Shown here piece by piece: positions 6,976 through 12,726 of a DNA stretch of 12,726 bases. The notes beneath the pieces were generated by a model. That model worked only from the letters and a program-made list of their open reading frames with translations. It ran no database searches and was not told where the DNA came from. The stretch is from positions 1 to 12,726 of the forward strand of contig DATHNE010000019.1 in the NCBI GenBank assembly GCA_035486355.1, given 5' to 3'. Positions within the stretch are counted from its first letter, which is position 1. The number at the start of each line of letters is the position of its first letter. Origin of the DNA: Palsa-883 sp035486355 (GTDB lineage Bacteria > Pseudomonadota > Alphaproteobacteria > Acetobacterales > Acetobacteraceae). A program made the translations under genes and the position numbers.

Positions 6976-9900
6976 ATGAACATCTCCGCCCCGTTCATCG
7001 CGCGACCCGTCGCCACCACGCTGCTGACGTTCGGCATCGCTCTGGCCGGGATGTTCGCGTTCTTCAAGCTGCCGGTCTCGCCGCTGCCGCAGGTGGATTT
7101 CCCGACCATCTCGGTGCAGGCGTCGCTGCCCGGCGCCAGCCCGGAGACCGTCGCGACCAGCGTCGCGGAGCCGCTGGAGCGCCATCTCGGCCAGATCGCC
7201 GACGTGGCGGAAATGACATCGAGCAGCTCGGTCGGGCAGGCGCGGATCGTGTTGCAGTTCGGGCTGGATCGCGACATCAACGGCGCGGCGCGCGACGTGC
7301 AGGCGGCGATCAATGCGGCGCGGGCCGACCTACCGACCAGCCTGCGCAGCAACCCGACCTATCGCAAGGTGAACCCGGCCGACGCGCCGATCCTGATCCT
7401 GGCGCTGACCTCGAAGACCCTGACCCGCGGCCAGATGTACGACGCCGCGACCAACGTGCTGTCGCAGCGCCTGTCGCAACTGTCGGGCATCGGCCAGGTG
7501 ATTATCGGCGGCGCGGCGTTGCCCGCCGTGCGGGTGGACCTGAACCCGACCGCGCTGTTCAAATACGGCATCGGCCTGGAGGACGTCCGCGCCGCGCTTG
7601 CCTCCGCCAACGCCAACAGCCCGAAAGGCTCGATCGAGGCCAACGGGCGGCACTACCAGCTCTACACCAACGATCAGGCATCCCACGCGGACGACTACAA
7701 GCCGCTGGTGATCGGCTATCGCAACGGCGCCGCGGTCCGGCTGTCCGATGTCGCGGATGTGCAGGATTCCGTCGAGAACATCGACAACGCCGGGTTTTCG
7801 GACGGCCAGCCCGCGGTGCTGGTGATCCTGTTCCGCCAGCCCGGCGCGAACATCATCGATACGGTCGACAGCGTGAAGGCGGCGATCCCGCAGCTCATGG
7901 CGGCGATGCCGGCCGACATGAACCTGACCATCGCCAACGACCGCAGCACGACGATCCGGGCGAGCCTGTTCGACACCGAGATGACGCTGCTGGTCGCCGT
8001 CGCCCTGGTGACCATGGTGGTCTTCCTGTTTCTGCGCAGCGCCCGGGCGACGCTGATCCCCGCGGTGGCCGTGCCGGTTTCCATCATCGGCACGTTTGGC
8101 GCGATGTACCTGATGGGATTCAGCCTCGACAACCTGTCGCTGATGGCACTCACGGTTTCCACCGGCTTCGTGGTGGACGACGCGATTGTCGTGCTGGAGA
8201 ACATCTCCCGCCACCTGGAAGCCGGCATGCCGCGCATGCAGGCCGCGCTGGTCGGGGCGAGCGAGGTGGGATTCACCGTGATGTCGATGAGCTTCTCGCT
8301 CATCGCGGTGTTCCTGCCGATCCTGCTGATGGGCGGCATCGTCGGCCGGTTGTTCCGCGAGTTCGCGATGACGCTGTCGCTGGCGATCCTGGTGTCGCTG
8401 GCAATCTCGCTCACCACCACGCCGATGATGTGCGCGATATTCCTGAGACCGGAGCCAAAGCGCGCCGGCCCGAAACGGCGCACCCTGTTCGACCGCGCGC
8501 TGGCGCTGTACGAGCGCACCCTGGCTTGGTCGCTGCGGCACAGCTTGCTGGTGCTGCTGGTGCTGCTGGTCACCATGGTGCTGAACGTGGCGCTGTACGT
8601 GGTCGTGCCGAAGGGGTTTTTCCCAACCCAGGATACCGGCCGGATGATGGGCGGGATCGTCGCCGACCAGAGCATCTCCTTCCAGGCGATGGAGAAGAAG
8701 CTGGCGCAGTTGATGAGCATTGTGCAGGCCGATCCAGCGGTGCAGCACGTGGTCGGCTTTACCGGCCAGGGCAGCGGCGGTGCCGGCGGCCAGGCGAATA
8801 CCGGCCGGGTCTTCGTGGCGTTGAAGCCGCTGTCGGAGCGCTCGGGCATCGACGCGGTGATGTCGCGATTGCGGCGCAAGCTGGCGGTGGTGCCAGGAGC
8901 AAGGCTGTTCCTGGTCCCGATCCAGGACATCAGCGTCGGCGGCCGGCAAAGCAACGCGGCGTACCAGTACACGCTACAGGGGGACAACACGGCGCTGCTG
9001 TACGAATGGGCACCGAAGCTGCTGGCCGCGCTGGAGCATAACCCTGTTCTGCGCGATGTGAATTCCGATCAGCAGCAGAAGGGCCTGGAGACCGACCTGC
9101 ATATTGACCGCGCCGCCGCGAGCCGACTTGGCCTGACGATCAGCCAGATCGACAACACGCTGTACGACGCGTTCGGTCAGCGCCAGGTTTCGACCATCTA
9201 CAGCGCGCAGAACCAGTATCACGTCGTGATGGAAGTGGCGCCGCGCTATTGGCAGTCGCCGGAGACGTTGAAGGACGTGTGGGTCAGCACCTCGGGCGGT
9301 ACCGCCAGCGGCACGTCAACCACCAATTCGGTGGTCGGCACGGTTTCCGCCGCGACCAGCAATGTCCGGATCGGCGCGGCCGGTTCCGCGATCACCGCGC
9401 CGAACTACAACAATGCGATCATCGCCACCAGTACGACGGGCACGAGCGCAGCACCCGCCTACAAAAACGCGTCAAACTCGACGACTGGTTCCAGCAGCGC
9501 GACCACCGCGGCCAGCATCGCCAACAGCTCGCAGCGCAACGCCGCCAACAACGCGTTGGCCAATACCGGCAAGGGCAGCGCGTCGTCCGGTGCCGCGGTC
9601 AGCACCAGCCAGGAGACGATGGTGCCGCTGTCGGTATTCAGCAGCTATGCGCCGGGCGACACGCCGCTCGCGGTCAACCATCAGGGGCTGTTCGTCGCCA
9701 CCACGATTTCCTTCAACCTGGCACCCGGCAAGGCGCTCGGCGATGCGACGCGGGCGATCGATGATGCGGTGCGGCAGATCGGTATGCCGGCGAGCCTGCA
9801 CGGCAGTTTCGCCGGCACCGCGCAGACCTTCCAGCAATCGCTGAACAGCGAGCCGGTGCTGATCGCTGCCGCCCTGATCGCCGTCTATATCGTGCTGGGT

Positions 9901-10401
9901 GTGCTGTACGAGAGCTACATGCACCCGATCACCATCCTGTCCACTCTACCGTCGGCGGGTGTCGGGGCGGTGCTGGCGTTGCTGGCGTTCGGCACGCCCT
10001 TCACCATCATCGCGCTGATCGGGGTGATCCTGCTGATCGGCATTGTGAAGAAAAACGCGATCATGATGATCGACTTCGCGCTCGATGCCGAGCGCACACA
10101 TAACATGGACCCGCGCGATGCGATATTTGAAGCCTGCCGGCTGCGGTTTCGGCCGATCATGATGACCACGATGGCCGCGATGCTGGGCGCCTTGCCGCTG
10201 GCACTGAGTTTCGGGACCGGTGGCGAGTTGCGCCGGCCGTTGGGCATCTCGATCGTCGGCGGACTGATGCTGAGCCAGGTGCTGACGCTCTACACGACCC
10301 CGGTGGTGTATTTGTACTTCGACCGGGCTCGCGTGGCGACGCGGCGGCGTTGGCGGAAGGCGTTCCCAGGCCTTTCGGCGACCCCCGGGGCGGCGGAATG
10401 A
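6976..10401 (+). CDS. mdtC: RND multidrug efflux permease MdtC with periplasmic insertion
   Basis: This is the second inner-membrane RND permease, partner of MdtB in a heteromeric proton/drug antiporter. The text follows E. coli MdtC closely (LPQVDFP, LPGASPETV, EMTSSSS, RDINGAARDVQAAINAA, GGRQSNAAYQYTL). Proton-relay residues are D401 and D402 in TM4 (GFVVDDAIVVLEN) and K1026 in TM10 (GIVKKNAIMM). The 1141 residues exceed the usual 1025 or so. The excess is a single Ser/Thr/Ala/Asn/Gly-rich insertion at about 776-878, between WVSTSGG and ETMVPLSVFS, where E. coli MdtC has a short turn. By comparison with AcrB this is the docking/PC2 boundary, facing the periplasm. An in-frame TGA at 6961-6963 with no other start codon after it fixes the start at 6976. 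Its ribosome site is poor (CGGGTCG), while the better purine stretch (6945-6958) precedes an out-of-frame ATG at 6960. The stop overlaps the next gene as ATGA. Confidence 0.95.
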   Translation: MNISAPFIARPVATTLLTFGIALAGMFAFFKLPVSPLPQVDFPTISVQASLPGASPETVATSVAEPLERHLGQIADVAEMTSSSSVGQARIVLQFGLDRDINGAARDVQAAINAARADLPTSLRSNPTYRKVNPADAPILILALTSKTLTRGQMYDAATNVLSQRLSQLSGIGQVIIGGAALPAVRVDLNPTALFKYGIGLEDVRAALASANANSPKGSIEANGRHYQLYTNDQASHADDYKPLVIGYRNGAAVRLSDVADVQDSVENIDNAGFSDGQPAVLVILFRQPGANIIDTVDSVKAAIPQLMAAMPADMNLTIANDRSTTIRASLFDTEMTLLVAVALVTMVVFLFLRSARATLIPAVAVPVSIIGTFGAMYLMGFSLDNLSLMALTVSTGFVVDDAIVVLENISRHLEAGMPRMQAALVGASEVGFTVMSMSFSLIAVFLPILLMGGIVGRLFREFAMTLSLAILVSLAISLTTTPMMCAIFLRPEPKRAGPKRRTLFDRALALYERTLAWSLRHSLLVLLVLLVTMVLNVALYVVVPKGFFPTQDTGRMMGGIVADQSISFQAMEKKLAQLMSIVQADPAVQHVVGFTGQGSGGAGGQANTGRVFVALKPLSERSGIDAVMSRLRRKLAVVPGARLFLVPIQDISVGGRQSNAAYQYTLQGDNTALLYEWAPKLLAALEHNPVLRDVNSDQQQKGLETDLHIDRAAASRLGLTISQIDNTLYDAFGQRQVSTIYSAQNQYHVVMEVAPRYWQSPETLKDVWVSTSGGTASGTSTTNSVVGTVSAATSNVRIGAAGSAITAPNYNNAIIATSTTGTSAAPAYKNASNSTTGSSSATTAASIANSSQRNAANNALANTGKGSASSGAAVSTSQETMVPLSVFSSYAPGDTPLAVNHQGLFVATTISFNLAPGKALGDATRAIDDAVRQIGMPASLHGSFAGTAQTFQQSLNSEPVLIAAALIAVYIVLGVLYESYMHPITILSTLPSAGVGAVLALLAFGTPFTIIALIGVILLIGIVKKNAIMMIDFALDAERTHNMDPRDAIFEACRLRFRPIMMTTMAAMLGALPLALSFGTGGELRRPLGISIVGGLMLSQVLTLYTTPVVYLYFDRARVATRRRWRKAFPGLSATPGAAE
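9301..9609 (+). other. Low-complexity insertion within mdtC
   Basis: Codons 776-878 (103 residues) are dominated by Ser, Thr, Ala, Gly and Asn, with almost no charged residues and no recognised domain. The flanks WVSTSGG and MVPLSVFSSYAP align directly with E. coli MdtC across a short turn, so the block is a clean in-frame insertion rather than divergence. It has no Cys and few aromatics, as expected for a flexible periplasmic loop. I have a general memory of similar but variable insertions in other non-enteric MdtC proteins but cannot verify it here. Confidence 0.8.
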
Positions 10402-11915
10402 GTGTGACGCTGTTCAAGCCGGTGCATCGCCAGAGGACGCCGGTTGCACGTGTGGCGGGCGTATTTCTCTCGCTCACGCTGTCGGCCTGCATGGTCGGGC
10501 CCGACTATCACAAGCCCGACGCACCGGTTCCCGTCGCTTACAAGGAGACGAAAGGCTGGACCGTGGCGCAGCCGCAGGACGCGTCGGATCGCGGCCCGTG
10601 GTGGTCGATCTACCATGATCCCGAGCTCGACCAACTGGAACGCCAGGTGGAGACCTCCAACCAGACGGTGAAGCAGTTCGAGGCGGAATATCAGAACGCC
10701 GTGGCACTGGTGCGGGAAGCGCGTGCCAGCCTGTTTCCCACCGCGACCATCACTCCGGGCGTAACGCGCAGCTCTGGATCGGGTGGCGGCGGCACCGGCA
10801 GCATCTTTGGCGGTAGCGGTGGCGGCCGTTCGGGCGGTGCGCCGGTGACGCAATACAGCATCGAGGGGACGGTGGATTGGAGCCCGGACGTGTGGGGCAA
10901 GGTTCGCCGCCAGGTGGAAAGCCAGGTCGCGCTCGCGCAGGTCAACGCCGCCGATCTGGCGAATGCCAAGCTCTCCGCGCAGATGACGCTGGCCACCGAC
11001 TATTTCGATCTGCGCGCCGAGGATTCACTTGCCGAACTGCTGCGCCAGACCGTGGCCGCGTTTCAGCGAGCGTATGATATCGTGAACAACCAGTATCGCG
11101 CCGGCACCAGCTCGTCGGCGGATGCGGTGACCGCGCAGGCGCAACTGGAAGGGGCGCGCGCGGAGCTTGTCGGCGTTGGCGTGCAGCGGGCGATCTTCGA
11201 GCATGCGATCGCCGTGCTGACCGGCCACCCGCCGTCGGACCTGACCATTCCGCCCGCGCTGCTGACCCCGGACGTGCCAGTGCTGCCGCCGGGGCTGCCC
11301 TCCACCTTGCTGGAACGCAATCCGACGATCGCGGCGGCCGAACGGCAGATGCAGGAGGAGAACGCGCTGATCGGCGTGCAGGTGGCGGCGTTCTATCCGG
11401 ATATCAGCCTGTCCACGCTTGGCGGCTTCGCCGGCAACCCGCTGTCGCAGTTGTTCACGACGGCCAACAGCCTGTGGTCGCTGGGCGCATCGGCCTCGGA
11501 GACCTTGTTCGCGGGGGGCGCCCGCACGGCCGCGGTGCAGGCGGCGCGCGCCGTGTATGACCAGAGCGTGGCCAATTACCGCCAGACGGTGCTGACGGCA
11601 TTTCAGCAGGTCGAGGATGAGGTGGCCTCGCTGCGCATCCTGGAGCAGCAGGAACAGGCCGAGACGATCGCTGTTGCGTCGGCACAGAAGGCGGTGAACG
11701 TGCTGTTCAACCAGTACCGCTCGGGCACGGTCGCCTATACCGCTGTCATTACCGAACAGGAGATTCTGCTGGGGGATCAGCAGACGGCATTGTCGGTGCA
11801 GCAGAGCCGGCTGGTGGCGAGCGTCGCGCTGGTGGGTGCGCTGGGCGGTGGATGGCATACGGGGGACCTGCCCGACAAGGACAAACTGCAGGATTGGAAT
11901 CCGCTGCTGCCTTGA
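10398..11915 (+). CDS. RND efflux outer-membrane lipoprotein (OprM/NodT family channel)
   Basis: This is the exit duct of the pump, a 505-residue TolC-like factor of the NodT/OprM lipoprotein group, expected to trimerise into a beta-barrel plus periplasmic alpha-helical tunnel. A signal peptide (about 14-30) ends in the lipobox LSAC with the lipidated C31, and CMVGPDYHKP is the family's typical mature N-terminus. Two outer-membrane-factor repeats follow, with GPWWSIYHDPELDQL at about 65-80 and long Ala/Gln/Glu-rich helices ending near WNPLLP. Residues 125-147 are an unusual Gly/Ser stretch where the first extracellular loop is expected. The start at 10398 is chosen because ATG overlaps the mdtC stop (ATGA, translational coupling), is preceded by GGGGCGGCGG, and gives a signal peptide of normal length. 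A longer frame from 10350 would add 16 unlikely residues. A dedicated channel gene in the operon differs from E. coli mdtABCD. Confidence 0.94.
   Translation: MSVTLFKPVHRQRTPVARVAGVFLSLTLSACMVGPDYHKPDAPVPVAYKETKGWTVAQPQDASDRGPWWSIYHDPELDQLERQVETSNQTVKQFEAEYQNAVALVREARASLFPTATITPGVTRSSGSGGGGTGSIFGGSGGGRSGGAPVTQYSIEGTVDWSPDVWGKVRRQVESQVALAQVNAADLANAKLSAQMTLATDYFDLRAEDSLAELLRQTVAAFQRAYDIVNNQYRAGTSSSADAVTAQAQLEGARAELVGVGVQRAIFEHAIAVLTGHPPSDLTIPPALLTPDVPVLPPGLPSTLLERNPTIAAAERQMQEENALIGVQVAAFYPDISLSTLGGFAGNPLSQLFTTANSLWSLGASASETLFAGGARTAAVQAARAVYDQSVANYRQTVLTAFQQVEDEVASLRILEQQEQAETIAVASAQKAVNVLFNQYRSGTVAYTAVITEQEILLGDQQTALSVQQSRLVASVALVGALGGGWHTGDLPDKDKLQDWNPLLP
10770..10838 (+). other. Gly-rich loop within the channel gene
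   Basis: Codons 125-147 of the channel protein are almost entirely Gly and Ser, with one Ile-Phe in the middle. They lie just before the strand-like segment QYSIEGTVDWSPDVWG. In OprM-type structures this is the first beta-hairpin, whose tip is exposed at the cell surface. The expansion is seen in the sequence, and its surface position is inferred from the family. Confidence 0.6.
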
Positions 11916-11931
11916 TTGATTGATTGATTGA
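11912..11931 (+). repeat. Tetranucleotide repeat TTGA x5 at the channel stop
   Basis: Five perfect copies of TTGA begin at the stop codon of the channel gene (TGA at 11913-11915 lies in the first copy). Changing the copy number would leave the same stop in place as long as one copy remains, so the protein end is not expected to switch. Confidence 0.9.
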
Positions 11932-12120
11932 AACCTCTCCCGCTGCGCGAGAGAGGTTGATGGCGCGCAGCGCCGAGGGTGAGGGTGATCGGGTCGGCAC
12001 GCATTCTCTTTTCTGCTCGGGCCAGTGAGACGGGCCAGTGAGAAAGTTGCCTGCCGACCCGATCGCCCTCACCCTCGCCGCTTCGCGTCTCGACCTCTCC
12101 CGCGAAGCGGGAGAGGTTAG
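11931..12120. repeat. Large REP/BIME-like palindromic element after the efflux operon
   Basis: Arms of about 80 bases (11931-12010 and about 12041-12120) are inverted copies, with an exact 13-base run GATCGGGTCGGCA at 11987-11999 matching 12052-12064. It is flanked by the GAGGGTGAGGG motif in each arm. Each arm also ends in its own hairpin. The right one is perfect: CCTCTCCCGC (12094-12103), loop GAA, GCGGGAGAGG (12107-12116). The left one is imperfect (CCTCTC 11934-11939 with GAGAGG 11951-11956). Such paired hairpins with a GGTGAGGG motif are typical of dispersed REP-type elements in proteobacteria. Here it could terminate or stabilise the efflux mRNA. It ends about 25 bases before the next start codon. 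No transposase is encoded. Confidence 0.8.
12018..12043 (+). repeat. Perfect 13-bp tandem duplication in the palindrome loop
   Basis: CGGGCCAGTGAGA occurs at 12018-12030 and again immediately at 12031-12043. It sits in the spacer between the two arms of the large palindrome, a position prone to replication slippage. Confidence 0.9.
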
Positions 12121-12132
12121 ACAGACACACGG

Positions 12133-12138
12133 GGAGGA
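12133..12138 (+). promoter_or_regulatory. Strong ribosome-binding site for the DUF336 gene
   Basis: GGAGGA lies six bases before the ATG at 12145, within a GGGGAGGA run. It is the best Shine-Dalgarno site in the window and fixes the start of the GlcG/HbpS-like gene. Confidence 0.8.
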
Positions 12139-12144
12139 CACGTC

Positions 12145-12576
12145 ATGTCGTCGATCACACTGGCTCAGGCCCAGACCATCATCACCGCCGGGCTGCAGGC
12201 GGCGCGGGAGAAAAAATTCCAGCCACTGGCGATCGTCGTATTGGACGCCCGCGGCGTGCTGAAGGCGTATGCCGCCGAGGATGGAACCAGCCTGCGCCGA
12301 GCGGAAATCGCCACCGGCAAGGCGCACGGGGCGCTGGCATTCGGCGTCGGTTCGCGCACGTTGGGCAAGCGCGCGGAGGAGCGGCCGCATTTCATCGCCG
12401 CGGCGACGCACGCGGTGGGTGGCTCGCTGGTGCCGGTGCCGGGCGGCGTGCTGGTACGCGGGGCGGACAAATCGATCATCGCCGCGGTGGGCGTGTCCGG
12501 CGACACCTCGGACAACGACGAGGCAGCGGCGCTGGCGGGCATCGCGGCCGCCGGGCTGACCGCCGATCCAAGCTGA
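12145..12576 (+). CDS. GlcG/HbpS family (DUF336) heme-binding-like protein
   Basis: The 143-residue protein matches the small single-domain GlcG/HbpS family throughout. It has an N-terminal helix (LAQAQTIITAGLQAAREKKF), strand IAIVVLDARG-like text at about 28-38, the KAHGALAFG segment at about 59-67, GGSLVPVPGG at about 92-101, and the family-typical AAVGVSGDTSDNDEAAALAG near the C-terminus. Members include the heme-binding HbpS of Streptomyces and GlcG of glycolate operons, and the enzymatic role of most is unknown. There is no signal peptide or membrane segment, so a cytoplasmic location is expected. A strong ribosome site six bases upstream sets the start. It is separated from the efflux operon by a 190-base palindromic element, and a functional link to the pump is not evident. 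Heme binding cannot be confirmed from the sequence. Confidence 0.88.
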   Translation: MSSITLAQAQTIITAGLQAAREKKFQPLAIVVLDARGVLKAYAAEDGTSLRRAEIATGKAHGALAFGVGSRTLGKRAEERPHFIAAATHAVGGSLVPVPGGVLVRGADKSIIAAVGVSGDTSDNDEAAALAGIAAAGLTADPS

Positions 12577-12662
12577 TCCGGCGGAAATCATACCAGGGCG
12601 CGTCAAGGTTGTCTTAACCCGCGTGGCCTAGCTTCCCCGGCATGTGGCCGGGGGAGCAGGTT

Positions 12663-12726
12663 GTGGACACGATGGCGGGACTGCAGGCGCCCATGGTGGC
12701 TCGGGGCGGACGATCGTTTCGCGTCA
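12663..12726 (+). CDS. Possible start of an unrecognised gene, cut by window edge
   Basis: An open frame runs to the right edge from GTG at 12663, preceded by GGGGGAG (12650-12656) at a six-base spacing. It reads VDTMAGLQAPMVARGG and continues. In-frame alternatives are ATG at 12642 and ATG at 12672. Upstream, TTGTCT (12609-12614) and TAGCTT (12629-12634) resemble promoter boxes, but the spacer is only 14 bases. Only 21 codons are visible, too few to name a family. Confidence 0.3.
   Translation, partial: MDTMAGLQAPMVARGGRSFRV

Noticed and set aside
7330..8949. Minus-strand open frame of 539 codons within mdtC
   Set aside because: Shadow of mdtC with biased composition (His/Gln/Arg) and no recognisable features.
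6861..9041. Plus-strand open frame of 726 codons overlapping mdtC
   Set aside because: The translation is Arg/Gly/Ala-rich and family-less, while the mdtC frame matches MdtC along its full length. Kept only as a note about the competing ATG at 6960.
11912..11931. TTGA repeat as a phase-variation switch
   Set aside because: The stop codon lies in the first copy and is unchanged by gain or loss of units, so the channel protein would not change. No downstream frame depends on it.

Overview
This is a GC-rich window with the codon use and gene families of an alphaproteobacterium. The efflux proteins, the intergenic palindromes and the overall style suggest the Acetobacteraceae/Rhodospirillales, but no phylogenetic marker was tested, so that placement is an inference. 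The dominant content is a complete tripartite multidrug efflux system of the MdtABC type. It carries its own outer-membrane channel gene, where E. coli relies on an unlinked TolC.

Layout from left to right. (1) The 5' half of a tRNA-Arg(TCT) gene on the minus strand, cut by the window edge (1-36). (2) A decayed minus-strand gene whose remains encode tetratricopeptide repeats like those at the C-terminus of class III cyclase/CadC-type regulators, broken by two single-base deletions (about 200-806). (3) A noncoding stretch with a possible small RNA fold, then a single-domain bacteriohemerythrin (1246-1656). (4) A 325-bp noncoding stretch leading into mdtA (1982-3538), mdtB (3711-6830), mdtC (6976-10401) and an OprM/NodT-type outer-membrane lipoprotein gene (10398-11915). 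The last two genes overlap as ATGA. (5) A large palindromic element, then a small GlcG/HbpS (DUF336) family gene (12145-12576) and the possible start of one more gene at the right edge.

How the genes work together: MdtB and MdtC are two different RND permeases expected to form a heteromeric proton-driven pump in the inner membrane. MdtA is the periplasmic adaptor and the lipoprotein is the exit duct, so the operon encodes the whole path from inner membrane to outside. No regulator (BaeSR, TetR or MarR) and no mdtD lies in the window.

Nothing here is a clearly new system. The noteworthy features are unusual embellishments of this known machine. MdtA has a tail of about 110 residues with glutamine at nearly every third position and a His-rich end. 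MdtC has an insertion of about 100 residues, rich in Ser/Thr/Ala/Asn, at a site where E. coli MdtC has a short turn. The channel has a Gly-rich expansion. Two REP/BIME-like double-hairpin elements are present, one between mdtB and mdtC and one after the channel gene. The first could affect the MdtB:MdtC ratio.
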